53,777 nt of DNA from CAYFRC01 sp050946115 (GCA_050946115.1 JBMNUF010000013.1:1-53777), one strand, 5' to 3'. Counted from the first letter of the stretch, positions 1-8,892 are shown. A program made the numbers and translations. Notes: generated from the letters alone by a model not told the origin.

Positions 1-125
1 CAAGCGACGGGGGCTGCGGTAGTTCTTACCGCAACGGGAACGGGGGTACGGCCTCCGGTTCCTGAATCTTGGAATCTCTGATTTCGTCACAGAAGTCGTC
101 TTTACAGAAAATTTTGAACAGCGCC
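1..125 (+). mobile_element. Right end of an IS256-family element (copy A, truncated by window start)
   Basis: These bases match, with only scattered differences, the last ~126 bases of the IS256-type element at 7079-8672 (its 8547-8672). They carry the same TGCGGTA/TACCGCA hairpin (about 9-27) and the same terminal TTTACAGAAAATTTT motif (101-115). They are therefore the 3' non-coding tail and right terminal repeat of a second copy in the same orientation, whose transposase lies upstream of the window. The element boundary is placed where similarity stops, near 125, and is good to a few bases. Confidence 0.85.
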
Positions 126-338
126 AAATCGGCAGCGCAGACGCTCAAGGAGAACGAGCGGGAGATTCTTAACTACTTTGCCGCCCGGCTGACAAACGCC
201 GTTTCGGAAGGTCTGAACAGCCTAATCCAAGCAGCGAAGCGGAAGGCACGCGGCTTTCCCACTTACGAAGGCTTCCGCTGTACGATTATGCTCATGGTCG
301 GTAGACTCAAAATAGACTTCACCCCGCTCTTTGAGTGA
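126..338 (+). pseudogene. ISL3-family transposase, C-terminal remnant
   Basis: The frame reads about 70 residues ending at a TGA. It contains the block NAVSEGLNSLIQAAKRKARG followed by FPTYEGFRCTIML, the conserved C-terminal end of ISL3-type (DDE_Tnp_ISL3) transposases with the catalytic-region Glu in SEGLN. Everything upstream has been replaced by the right end of IS256 copy A, so only the tail survives and cannot be active. The bases just downstream (about 340-366, reading GGTTCTTCTCTTATT on the other strand) could be the ISL3 right terminal repeat; that is inference. Confidence 0.8.
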
Positions 339-380
339 CTTTTCACGGTAATAAGAGAAGAACCTGGATACGATTGATTG

Positions 381-409
381 TTGACAAACACATTTTAATT
401 TGCTATACT
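381..409 (+). promoter_or_regulatory. Sigma-70-type promoter of the first lpl operon
   Basis: TTGACA (381-386), a 17-base spacer and TATACT (404-409) form a near-consensus housekeeping promoter about 80 bases upstream of the first permease start. It lies just inside the cargo side of the ISL3 remnant, so it may have been carried in with the module. Confidence 0.75.
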
Positions 410-432
410 GATAATGAGCAAAACAATACGCG

Positions 433-459
433 AGTATGGCGATGACAATTGACCATACT
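433..459 (+). promoter_or_regulatory. Inverted repeat in the leader of the first lpl operon
   Basis: AGTATGG (433-439) and CCATACT (453-459) are perfect 7-base arms around a 13-base centre. They lie between the promoter (-10 at 404-409) and the Shine-Dalgarno AAGGAGG (474-480). The position fits an operator that blocks elongation or initiation, or an RNA hairpin ahead of the ribosome site. No regulator is encoded beside it, so the function is inferred from position only. Confidence 0.4.
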
Positions 460-488
460 GCACCTTTTACCTTAAGGAGGTGTGTCGC

Positions 489-1424
489 ATGATTACGCGG
501 AGGACGAAAACTCGGCGGAACCGTCGCAAATACCTCTACAACAACTGGGATCTGTACGCAATGCTCGCCATTCCTGTCGTGTATATTATTGTATTCAAGT
601 ACGTGCCGATGTATGGCGTACAGATGGCATTTCGGAATTTCAACATCTTTAAGGGGATGTACAATAGCCCCTTCGTGGGCTTCAAGCATTTCGAGACGTT
701 TATAGGTTCGACTGAGTTTACGCGGTTAGTCGGTAATACACTGACATTAAGTGTATATGGACTCGTAGCAGGGTTGATTTTCCCCATTGTGTTAGCGCTA
801 ATGCTCAACTATATCGGTAATACCCGATTTAAGAAAGTTGTACAGACCATCACCTACGCGCCGTATTTCATCTCAACAACCGTTATGGTCAGCATCATAT
901 TACAGTTCTTAGCTCGCGAATACGGTCCTATCAATTCCTTTCTCAAGTCCATGGGGCTTCAGCAGATCGATTTTCTCTCCAATGCTAAAATATTTCCGCA
1001 TGTGTACGTGTGGTCGGGCATATGGCAGTACACGGGTTATAATTCAATCATCTATATCGCGACGCTTTCAGGCATCGACGTCGAGCTACATGAGGCGGCT
1101 ATCGTGGACGGTGCAACGAAATGGCGTAGGATTTGGTCGATCGATCTGCCGGGGATTCGTCCCACCATCGTTATATTACTAATTATGAATATGGGTAGCA
1201 TATTGTCCACCGGATTTGAAAAGATCTATCTGATGCAGAATAATTTAAACCTTTCGGCTTCCGAAGTTATAGACACCTACGTATACAAAATCGGTCTGGC
1301 TTCGCCTATCGCAAACTACTCGTATCCAACCGCCATCGGATTGTTCCAATCATTTATCGGTATGCTTCTGATTATTGCTGCAAACGCACTTGCGCGAAGG
1401 GTGAGTGAGTCATCGCTATGGTAA
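489..1424 (+). CDS. ABC sugar transporter permease, LplB type
   Basis: Inner-membrane permease of a CUT1-family importer, of the LplB subgroup that imports oligosaccharides or polysaccharide fragments with LplC and a binding protein. The 311-residue product has a basic N-terminal tail (residues 1-14), about six hydrophobic segments, and the EAA loop that docks the ATPase (HEAAIVDGATKWRRIW, around residue 203). I chose the ATG at 489 because AAGGAGG (474-480) sits 8 bases before it; a GTG at 480 overlaps that site. The last bases overlap the next permease start (ATG at 1418). No ATPase gene is in the operon, as is usual for Lpl systems that share a distant MsmK-type ATPase. The substrate cannot be told from sequence. 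Confidence 0.93.
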   Translation: MITRRTKTRRNRRKYLYNNWDLYAMLAIPVVYIIVFKYVPMYGVQMAFRNFNIFKGMYNSPFVGFKHFETFIGSTEFTRLVGNTLTLSVYGLVAGLIFPIVLALMLNYIGNTRFKKVVQTITYAPYFISTTVMVSIILQFLAREYGPINSFLKSMGLQQIDFLSNAKIFPHVYVWSGIWQYTGYNSIIYIATLSGIDVELHEAAIVDGATKWRRIWSIDLPGIRPTIVILLIMNMGSILSTGFEKIYLMQNNLNLSASEVIDTYVYKIGLASPIANYSYPTAIGLFQSFIGMLLIIAANALARRVSESSLW

Positions 1425-2338
1425 AAAATGTCGTGGCAAATAAAAACAAAATATGCAGTTCGAAAAGCGACAAGGTGTTTGACGCAACCAATATAACGCT
1501 TTCCATACTCGCACTCCTCATTGTGCTCGTGCCGCTTATCCACATCGTAGCCTGTTCTTTTAGCTCAGGATCGGCCGTACAGAGTGGTCGTGTGACTGTC
1601 TATCCGGTGGAATTCACGCTAACCGCGTATGACATGGTATTCCAATACCGTGATATCTGGATCGGCTATCGCAACACAATCTATTACACAGTGGTAGGCA
1701 CGGTTCTCAATGTAGCATGCACGATTCTTGCTGCCTACCCCCTCTCACGACAGGATCTGATTGGAAACAGTCTTATCATGAGGTTGATGATCTTCACAAT
1801 GATGTTCTCAGGCGGGCTAATTCCAAGCTATCTGCTGGTAAAGGATCTGCGTCTACTGAACACATCGTGGGCGTTGTGGCTACCAGGACTTTTCAGTGTT
1901 TACAACATGATCGTCATGCGCACGTTCTTTCGTACTACCATTCCCTTAGAACTGCTCGAGGCTGCCCAAATGGACGGATGTACGAACCGACGCTTCCTCT
2001 GGTCGATCGTGATCCCGCTGTCGGGTACTATCATCGCCGTCATGGTGCTGTTCTACGCCATTGGCCATTGGAACAACTATTTTAGCTCCATGCTCTATAT
2101 TACCACCAAATCGAAATATCCGTTACAGCTTTTCTTACGCGAGATACTGATCGCCAGTGAGATCGATTACAGCGCAATGACGGGCAGCACAGTAAAGGAG
2201 ATGTTGCGCAAACAGGAGCTTAAGTTGTTAATGAAATACGCGATCATCGTAGTTTCTAGCGCACCGGTGCTATGTATGTATCCTTTTGTGCAAAAGTACC
2301 TTGTCAAAGGTGTCATGATTGGTTCTATCAAAGGCTGA
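1418..2338 (+). CDS. ABC sugar transporter permease, LplC type
   Basis: Second membrane half of the importer, pairing with the LplB-type permease. The 306-residue protein has about six membrane segments and the EAA docking loop (LEAAQMDGCTNRRFLW, near residue 183). It ends in KGVMIGSIKG, the usual C-terminus of LplC/CUT1 permeases. Its ATG lies inside the end of the upstream gene (7-base overlap), so translation is probably coupled and the subunits are made in equal amounts. Codon use is more AT-rich than that of genes beyond 9 kb, in keeping with transfer of the whole module. Confidence 0.93.
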   Translation: MVKNVVANKNKICSSKSDKVFDATNITLSILALLIVLVPLIHIVACSFSSGSAVQSGRVTVYPVEFTLTAYDMVFQYRDIWIGYRNTIYYTVVGTVLNVACTILAAYPLSRQDLIGNSLIMRLMIFTMMFSGGLIPSYLLVKDLRLLNTSWALWLPGLFSVYNMIVMRTFFRTTIPLELLEAAQMDGCTNRRFLWSIVIPLSGTIIAVMVLFYAIGHWNNYFSSMLYITTKSKYPLQLFLREILIASEIDYSAMTGSTVKEMLRKQELKLLMKYAIIVVSSAPVLCMYPFVQKYLVKGVMIGSIKG

Positions 2339-2394
2339 ATATGGCTATTGCCATTTCAACGTACTATATAAATATGAGAAGGAGGAATTTCATC

Positions 2395-4047
2395 ATGAAG
2401 AAACCGCTCGCGCTTCTCATCGCCATGGTACTGCTGCTCGCGCAAGGTGCTTTGGCCGCCGTCTCACCAGAAGGAACGTTCCCCATCGTCTCAGAACCTA
2501 TTACTCTACGCGTGATGGTACCCAACCAGAGTAACGTTGAAGACATAACGACCAACGATTTCACTCTATACTACGAGCAGCTTACAGGTATCCATATCGA
2601 ATGGATTGTCGTACCTGAAGAGAGTAGGCTCGAGAAGGTCAACATCTCCCTTTCCAGTGGTGACCTGCCCGACGTCTATCTGGCCTGTAGTATAACCCAG
2701 ACTCAGCAACTCGTCTACGGCGCGCAGGGCGCGTTCGTCGCTTTGAACCCGTACATCGAAAAGTATGGTTCGTTGTTTCAAGAGATTATGAAACGCGTGC
2801 CCAACTGTAAGGAAGTTCTGACCATGAGCGATGGCAATATCTACGCCCTGCCGCGCATCGAGCAATGCCCGCACTGCGAAGGTTCCAACAAGATGTGGGT
2901 CAATCGCGTGTGGCTGGAAACTCTTGGTCTTAATCCGCCTACGACCATCAACGAATTCTACGACATGCTTGTCGCTTTCAAGACAGGTGACCCAAATGGC
3001 AATGGCATCGCTGACGAGATCCCATTACTCACCTACGAAGGTGGCTGGAACAGTACGCCCATCAGCGGTTATCTGACCAACCCATTCGTATATACTGCAA
3101 CCCCCGGATATCTAGATAATGGCAATATTGTCATCCCTTACCTGCAGGAAGGCTGGAAGGAAGCAATGGTCTGGCTGAACAAGCTATACAAAGAAGGCTT
3201 GTATTACGACCAAAGTTTGGTTCTGAATCTCGACCAAGCTGTACAGGTGGCTAAGAGCGGCGCAGATGGTGTGTATGTAGTAGGCGCATTCCCCAATGGT
3301 GTTCCTTCCAGTGTACCCGGCCCATCACTATCAGAATGGGTCGATTACGTCTGTATACCAGCACTAGCAGGTCCAGCCGGTCAGTACGCCACTTGGGGTG
3401 CTTATTCGTCCATCGATCCAACAGCGTTTGTTATGACTAGTGTTTGCGAATACCCTGACGCAGCGTTCCGTTGGGGCGTCGAGCCGTATGAGAACGACTT
3501 GACATATCGTAAGTCTTTCGGTGTCGAGGGCATCAACTGGGGACGTGTAGTTCCAGGCCAAGATGGTGTTCCTGAAGATGCGGTGGATATCCGCACGGGG
3601 ACACCTGCGCAAGTGGAAGTCTGCTCTCCCAGGTATGATGGGATCGTATGGTCGGATCGGCAGAACTTCTGCTGGCGTCATGTCGGTGTTCGTTGTGATA
3701 CCGGTGCCTTTATCGAAAACCGTTATGCGCAGTACATTGTGGGCGATTATGATACGGATATGGAATATCGCTTGGCCTACGACACACGCGATACCATGCA
3801 ACCCTATTATCCTCCCATCGATATGATCGTCCCACCGTTGGTCTACACCGAAGAACAAGCAATGGAATTGGCTAACATCGAGGTAGTCGTTACAGCCTAT
3901 CGCGATGAGATGGCTGCTCGCTTCATCACAGGCGACGTAGACGTGGAACAGGAATGGGATAGCTACTTAACCGAGATGGACGCAAAGGGTGCGACTCGTC
4001 TGCGCGAGCTTTATCAGGCGGCATACGACGCAAAATACAGACAATAA
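2395..4047 (+). CDS. Extracellular sugar-binding protein of the first lpl operon
   Basis: Substrate-binding component of the importer, 550 residues, the large size typical of LplA-type binding proteins for oligosaccharides. A Sec signal peptide is clear (MKK, hydrophobic stretch, LAQGALAA with predicted cleavage after ALA near residue 22). There is no lipobox cysteine, unusual for a Gram-positive binding protein. Family-typical features include SGDLPDVYLA and a calcium-loop-like stretch, DPNGNGIADEIP, near residue 205. The ATG at 2395 is preceded by AAGGAGG (2379-2385); earlier in-frame starts lack one. A 56-base gap separates it from the LplC stop, and the operon ends at the hairpin at 4116-4154. 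Confidence 0.9.
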   Translation: MKKPLALLIAMVLLLAQGALAAVSPEGTFPIVSEPITLRVMVPNQSNVEDITTNDFTLYYEQLTGIHIEWIVVPEESRLEKVNISLSSGDLPDVYLACSITQTQQLVYGAQGAFVALNPYIEKYGSLFQEIMKRVPNCKEVLTMSDGNIYALPRIEQCPHCEGSNKMWVNRVWLETLGLNPPTTINEFYDMLVAFKTGDPNGNGIADEIPLLTYEGGWNSTPISGYLTNPFVYTATPGYLDNGNIVIPYLQEGWKEAMVWLNKLYKEGLYYDQSLVLNLDQAVQVAKSGADGVYVVGAFPNGVPSSVPGPSLSEWVDYVCIPALAGPAGQYATWGAYSSIDPTAFVMTSVCEYPDAAFRWGVEPYENDLTYRKSFGVEGINWGRVVPGQDGVPEDAVDIRTGTPAQVEVCSPRYDGIVWSDRQNFCWRHVGVRCDTGAFIENRYAQYIVGDYDTDMEYRLAYDTRDTMQPYYPPIDMIVPPLVYTEEQAMELANIEVVVTAYRDEMAARFITGDVDVEQEWDSYLTEMDAKGATRLRELYQAAYDAKYRQ

Positions 4048-4115
4048 GCAATTTGGATGTGGATGGTGTCTGCTTCGCATGATAGAGAATTCGTTGTAGC
4101 TCCAATAGAATCACT

Positions 4116-4154
4116 AAATCTGTCCAAGGTCCTTTTGATTTTGGACAGATTTTG
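4116..4154 (+). terminator. Rho-independent terminator after the first lpl operon
   Basis: AAATCTGTCCAA (4116-4127) and TTGGACAGATTT (4141-4152) are perfect 12-base arms around a 13-base loop, with the right arm running into a T stretch. It lies 69 bases past the binding-protein stop. The A-rich left arm would also give a T tract on the other strand, so it may work in both directions. Confidence 0.8.
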
Positions 4155-4255
4155 ATACCATTTCCATTATAAAGTTATCCCTTAACAGTTAAACGAAGAT
4201 GATAGGGAATCACTGATTTAATCGTCGAACAGAATGTGGTATAATCATCTTATTT

Positions 4256-4396
4256 GTGAAGGAACAATGTGGCTTCTGCAAAACGGTTTATCGTGGGCTT
4301 GAGAAAAATCTCGACCGTGCATTGGTGTTATTTGCGAGTAGCAACTTGTATTCGCTGGCGAGGGCTGGACGCAAGTTAGCGGTAGATTGGAGCTGA
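4256..4396 (+). pseudogene. IS5-type transposase, C-terminal remnant
   Basis: An open stretch of 46 codons ending in TGA reads VKEQCGFCKTVYRGLEKN followed by LDRALVLFASSNLYSLARAG. This matches the C-terminal end of IS5-group transposases (the family pattern is VKxQFGFxKxxYRGLxKN followed by LFALANLYxxR). No start, RBS or upstream catalytic region is present, so it is a dead fragment inside the IS-bounded module. I recognised it by family pattern, not by a search, so the exact subgroup is uncertain. Confidence 0.65.
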
Positions 4397-4798
4397 TACA
4401 GGTGAGATATGCCCATTTTGTGGAATAATGAACCGTACACCGCTCAAATTACGCTTTAGTTAGATGGTGTACTCATTCTTTGAGATATGCACACTTTTAA
4501 TATGGAGTTGGAACACCTTTAATCAGGGGTTCCCTAAGCGAAGTACGTATAAGTCCTCGTCTCTCCGTTAATGCCGTAGACAGAAAGACTAACGGTATAC
4601 ATGCAAGGCTTTATTTTTCTGGCATTGCCACAAGCGGACAGTACCAATGCAGAAGTGAATGCAAGTATGTGTCCTCGCTACCGCTATAGTTGGCAGGACT
4701 GATGCAAGCAGAGTATTTCTCTGCGTTTATGAACGACAGCATTTTCTCTGAGATTGACGACAGTGTGTGTGAGTCAGAGAGCAATACGCGCCATACAA
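4397..4798. other. Non-coding stretch between IS remnant and glycosidase gene
   Basis: About 400 bases with no frame that has both a ribosome site and recognisable protein. An open frame on the minus strand over 4611-4889 has unlikely composition and overlaps the real start at 4828, so I do not call it. No convincing promoter for the glycosidase gene is visible; a TATAAT at 4240-4245 lies upstream of the IS fragment but has a poor -35. The stretch looks like decayed IS flank. Confidence 0.5.
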
Positions 4799-4814
4799 GA
4801 AAGAAAGAAAGAAA
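4799..4814 (+). repeat. GAAA tetranucleotide tract beside the glycosidase ribosome site
   Basis: Four perfect GAAA units run straight into the Shine-Dalgarno AAAGG (4812-4816) of the gene starting at 4828. Slippage would change the sequence just upstream of, and partly within, the ribosome-binding region. Four units is at the low end for a truly variable tract. Confidence 0.6.
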
Positions 4815-4827
4815 GGAATGATTACAT

Positions 4828-6954
4828 ATGCTCAAATATGATATAACCCGAGTACTATCGTTGCCTTGGGCAAAAACTATGTTGTGCAAAACGCCACGAT
4901 ATGGGAATGTGGAATTTGGAAACTCGAAAACCTACATGTTAAACGACGGTAATTACGATGCCATAAGCTTTGACATATCCAACAATAAAGTGCTTGGCAA
5001 TATGGGTCGGCGCGGCGAACTGAAGGCGCTGACAATATTTCGTGATACCTATCGCGCCAACGAAAACGGCGATAGTGGTTGGCCCGGTGTATGGTTACAT
5101 AAGGATTTTATGGAGTATCGCGATTATCGGTTTGATTTTACGATAAACGGCGAGCAAATACAATCAACCGCAATGGATGTAATGGTTGGGTTTATTGAAA
5201 ACATATTACCCGCAGCGAAATGGAAAGCTGCGAATTTTGAGATTACGCTGATATTATGCACGCCTATAGACGTAAACGCCTGCCGTCCGCGTGGTGCGAT
5301 ATATGCGGCACATATACAAAACCTGTCTGATGCAAAGCTCGAAGCTGTAGTGGAACTACCCAGACTCTTTAGCGAAACAAAACGGTTGAATAACCGGGCT
5401 GAATGGCGTAGCTTTAGAGGTGATGATCTGGAAATGCGGTTGCTTGATGCCGAGGAAGACGCATTCTCGGTCACGCAAGAGATACACCCAAACACAGGCA
5501 TGTGGGTTTCGGTTGGGTTATACGCACCAGGCGATCCGCAGTTTCTTGAGCAAATGCGCGAGAGGAATTCCGCGAGGTGGATGCTTGATACGATCGAATA
5601 TTACACACGGTTGTATGGGCGCATTTCGCTCGGCGATGAACCTCTATATGGTGAATTCGTGTTCCGTATGCTTATGCACAGCGCACAATGCATAAGTATG
5701 GATGAGGAGGGTAATATATCAGGCTCGAATTGGGGAACAAATCCGTCTCATTTTGCCATATGGATCAAGGATATGTATTATGCCCTGCTGCCGGGGGTAT
5801 ACTTTGACCCTGCGACAGCTAAGCTGGCGATACTGTGGTTCGTGAAATATGGGGTACGCCATCCGGGACATCTATTGAAAGGTGGCGTGGCGCATTCGCT
5901 TTCTGTGGCGCTCGCGCCGTTAATTTATTCCGGGATATACCTACGCAGCACCGGGGACATCGAGTTTTTTAGACAAAACCGCGAGCTGCATGAGCATTTC
6001 TCCATGCTGATTAACACTATGCTTGACGATAGGATCGACAAAAACAAATACTTGTTTACCACGCACTATTTATCTGACGGTGAAACCTATGCTGATTGGC
6101 ATACCGGTACGAATATCTGCGCATATGCTGCACTTCGGGCAATGGCACTTATCTGTGATGTGGTGTATATAGACCATGTTGGCGCAGAAGAATATGATCG
6201 ATTTGCAGATAGAACGCGCGAGGACATACTGAAGTATTGCGTTTTGGAAAGCGATTGCCTGAACGAAGGTGCGTACTCCGACGGACGTCCGCCGATACCG
6301 TTTTTTGACGGAGAGGAATCAGATGTCACACTCATGGCAACATATGACTTTTGTGGCGAGGACGATACGTTGCTGCAAAAGACTATGCGGTTCGCCATGA
6401 GCGAGGCAAACGTAGCATATAACGTGCAGATGCGATGCATACGCTGGCTGCCTAAGCCAAATGAAACTTTGAGCGGCATACCTGCAACTATGCCCGGCTA
6501 TATGAAGGGTATCGCAAGATTGCAAACCCGTGCGGAATTTACCGACGAAGATGGGGCGCTATGGAATTTACTGAAGGTCGCGGACGCTGACGGTGGGCTT
6601 TGGTGGTGGCCGTATGGTGGAATGAATGGTTGTCGTCGAGAAAGCCCGCGTCGAGGCGACGCCGTGGCAAATGGCAAAGCAGGATGGGCGACCGGCGTTA
6701 TAAGCGTACTATTCCTGCATAGAATTGTAGGACTATCGTATGACGCACTTAAAAACACGCTAACCATCGCGCCTCACGCGGTCGAACGCTATTCATGGAA
6801 AGGTATCTCGCATGGAAACGCACGGTTTGACATAGAGTATTCGCCGGAATTGTTGTGCGTGACCAGCTACGCGTGCAAGCCGATTACAATTATATTTGAC
6901 GAAAATCAGTCTTTCGCCAAACAGGGTGAAACAGTTCGAATACTTTGCCGATAG
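4828..6954 (+). CDS. Six-hairpin glycosidase-like protein
   Basis: A 708-residue cytoplasmic protein (no signal peptide) with the layout of (alpha/alpha)6-barrel glycosidases: an N-terminal beta-rich domain (about 1-260), a helical barrel (about 270-640) and a short C-terminal beta region. Clues are the FAIWIKDMYYAL motif (309-320), comparable to the RD/KD motif in amylo-alpha-1,6-glucosidase, GH63 and GH78 barrels, the WWPYGGMNG motif near residue 590, and the C-terminal KAGWATGVISVLFLHRIVGL followed by LTIAPH, typical of six-hairpin enzymes. I cannot assign a CAZy family or substrate. It lies downstream of the lpl importer in the IS-bounded module, so it plausibly cleaves the imported oligosaccharide. 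Start: the ATG at 4828, 11 bases after AAAGG. Confidence 0.7.
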   Translation: MLKYDITRVLSLPWAKTMLCKTPRYGNVEFGNSKTYMLNDGNYDAISFDISNNKVLGNMGRRGELKALTIFRDTYRANENGDSGWPGVWLHKDFMEYRDYRFDFTINGEQIQSTAMDVMVGFIENILPAAKWKAANFEITLILCTPIDVNACRPRGAIYAAHIQNLSDAKLEAVVELPRLFSETKRLNNRAEWRSFRGDDLEMRLLDAEEDAFSVTQEIHPNTGMWVSVGLYAPGDPQFLEQMRERNSARWMLDTIEYYTRLYGRISLGDEPLYGEFVFRMLMHSAQCISMDEEGNISGSNWGTNPSHFAIWIKDMYYALLPGVYFDPATAKLAILWFVKYGVRHPGHLLKGGVAHSLSVALAPLIYSGIYLRSTGDIEFFRQNRELHEHFSMLINTMLDDRIDKNKYLFTTHYLSDGETYADWHTGTNICAYAALRAMALICDVVYIDHVGAEEYDRFADRTREDILKYCVLESDCLNEGAYSDGRPPIPFFDGEESDVTLMATYDFCGEDDTLLQKTMRFAMSEANVAYNVQMRCIRWLPKPNETLSGIPATMPGYMKGIARLQTRAEFTDEDGALWNLLKVADADGGLWWWPYGGMNGCRRESPRRGDAVANGKAGWATGVISVLFLHRIVGLSYDALKNTLTIAPHAVERYSWKGISHGNARFDIEYSPELLCVTSYACKPITIIFDENQSFAKQGETVRILCR

Positions 6955-7078
6955 CGTCTAATTCGATAAAACACTACGTGAATCACAGCATCTAAGGAGC
7001 TATAGCACATGTAAAACCATGATAATCGGTGTATCCTATTGTAGAGAGATTCAAGCGGGAAGCAGCTTTAATCCATGT

Positions 7079-8672
7079 GAGCCTGTAAAGAATTTTCTGT
7101 AAACGCACCGCCTTCTATGATAGAATAAAACACAGGAGGCGTTAGCAATGGGAAAACCGAGAAAGTACAACGGACAGAGCGAAGAGAAGCAGAACATCTT
7201 TGGCCAACTGGTGGAGATGTACGACATCAAAACGGCGGCAGACATTCAGGAAGCCCTGAAGGATCTTCTGGGAGGGACGATCCAAAACATGCTGGATGCG
7301 GAGCTAGACACGCAGATGCAGGGGCGCAGCGAAGCAGAACCGGATTACAGCGACAGCCGAAACGGATACAAACCGAAGACGCTGAAATCGAGCATGGGAG
7401 AAATCCCGATATCCGTGCCGCAGGATCGGAACAGCGATTTCGAACCGCAGATTGTTCCGAAAGTATGCACGGGACATTTCCGAGATCGAGGGGAAGATTA
7501 TCAGCATGTACGCGCGCGGATTCAGCGTGCGGCAGATATCGAATCAGATCAGGGAGATCTACGGCTTCGATATGAGCGAAGGCATGGTGACGGCAATCAC
7601 AAACAAGCTGTTGCCGGAGATAGAGGCATGGCAGAAACGACCACTGGCGGCGGTATACCCGATAGTCTTCATAGATGCCATCGTGTTCAACGTGCGCGAC
7701 AATTCAGTTATCCGAAAGACAGCAGCGTACGTCGTCATGGGAATCAACAAGGAAGGACACAAGGAGGTGCTCAGCATCACGATCGGCGAGAATGAGAGTG
7801 CAAAATACTGGCTTTCCGTTCTGAATGAGCTGAAAAACCGAGGCGTCAGGGACATATTTGTGCTCTGTGCGGACGGATTGACGGGAATCAAGGAGGCTAT
7901 ATCGGCAGCGTTTCCCATGACGGAGCATCAGCGGTGCATCGTGTACGTCGTCCGGAACGCGCTGAAATACGTTGCGGAAAAGGACAAAAAGGCCTTTGCG
8001 AACGACCTGAAGACCATCTATCATGCGCCTGATGAGCAGACCGGATATGCCCGAATGAAGACCGTTGTGGAGGTCTGGAACCAGAAATATCCGGGCGTCA
8101 TGAACCGCTGGGAGGACAACTGGGACGTGATCAGCCCCATGTTCAAGTTCTCGGAGAGCGCCCGAAAGGTGCTCTATACTACCAATGCCATCGAGAGCCT
8201 GAACAGCGGATTCCGTCGCCTGAACCGCAGCCGCAGCGTATTTCCGAACGACATGAGCCTTCTGAAGGCGCTGTATCTGGCCAGCCATGAGCTGACGAAA
8301 AAGTGGACTATGCCGGTACGAAACTGGTGCACTGTCTACGCTGAACTGGCAATCATGTATCCCGGCAGGCTGACGGGAACATGATCCGAGCGGGTTTTAT
8401 CCCCGCCCGCCATGACAGAACATCCATAAAAATGCTATAGTATCCCTGCCGACGGTGACAGAACTCAGGAATCTCTAGAATGAGCATGCAGCGTCGTCTG
8501 TTAAGTTTAGCATTTTTACAGATAACCCGTCAAGGCCAGGCCGCCGCAAGCGGCGGGGGCTGCGGTAGTTCTTACCGCAACGGGAACGGGGGGGTACGGC
8601 CTCTGGTTCCTGAATCTTGGAATCTCTGATTTCGTCACAGAAGTCGTGTTTACAGAAAATTTGAAAAGCGCC
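7079..8672 (+). mobile_element. IS256-family insertion sequence (copy B)
   Basis: Left end near 7079 (GAGCCTGTAAAGAATTTTCTGT and following bases) and right end near 8672 (reverse complement beginning GGCGCTTTTCAAATTTTCTG) share the terminal motif AATTTTCTGTAAAC in inverted orientation. Inside is an IS256-type transposase frame (7148-8384), then about 290 bases of non-coding tail with two perfect hairpins (CCGCCGC/GCGGCGG at 8541-8556; TGCGGTA/TACCGCA at 8560-8578). The right tail is repeated at 1-125. I see no matching target duplication across this copy (ATCCATGT against CTAACGCA), consistent with rearrangement or a composite structure. Total size is about 1.6 kb, slightly long for the family. 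Confidence 0.85.
7148..8384 (+). pseudogene. IS256-family transposase, frameshifted
   Basis: DDE transposase of the mutator/IS256 type. The first frame (7148 to about 7465) gives the N-terminal region, including LLGGTIQNMLDAELDTQM and the P-Q-D-R-N segment. The rest (about 7455-8384) is in another frame and has the catalytic region: FIDAIVFNVRD (first Asp), LCADGLTGIKE (second Asp) and TNAIESLNSGFRR (Glu). The switch lies near CCGAAAGTATGCA (7459-7471), where one extra A would restore a continuous PKKYARDISE reading typical of the family. IS256 elements normally use one frame, so I read this as a one-base deletion (or a base-calling error) that inactivates the gene. Start ATG 7148 follows CAGGAGG (7132-7138). 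Confidence 0.85.
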
Positions 8673-8673
8673 C

Positions 8674-8889
8674 TAACGCAGGCTGAATTTTATTATCCCG
8701 TCAAAGAAGAATCGAATGCTCCAGCGTAACTATGACCGCTATCTCTATAAAATCAGACACCTTGTTGAGAACGCTTTTCTATGGTTAACGCTGGAGAGGA
8801 ATTACTACGCGCTACGCTAAGAATATCGCTTCTTTCCTTGCGGTTGTTCAAATCCGCTGCATTGCCCTCTGGCTCACTGTTTTAACTTG
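8674..8889 (+). pseudogene. IS5-family transposase, C-terminal remnant with frameshift
   Basis: The first frame reads LNFIIPSKKNRMLQRNYDRY then LYKIRHLVENAFLWL, and a shifted frame near 8790 continues WRGITTRYAKNIASFLAVVQ then IRCIALWL before a TGA. Together these are the conserved end of IS5/IS427-type transposases (IPPKKNR, YKxRHLVENAF, WRGIATRYAKN, FLAAVQIRCIALWL). The 5' part was cut off by IS256 copy B and the reading frame is broken, so the gene is dead. Confidence 0.75.
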
Positions 8890-8892
8890 ACT

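Noticed and set aside
4410..4480. Short plus-strand stretch reading CPFCG, like a zinc ribbon
   Set aside because: It is only about 18 codons without a start or ribosome site, just downstream of an IS5-type remnant.
4611..4889. Minus-strand 92-codon frame upstream of the glycosidase
   Set aside because: It overlaps the real start at 4828, has no ribosome site and reads as non-protein sequence.
7452..7470. Programmed -1 frameshifting in the IS256 transposase
   Set aside because: IS256-family elements normally encode one frame, and the site has only AAAG, not a slippery heptamer with a downstream structure. A deletion or base-calling error is simpler.
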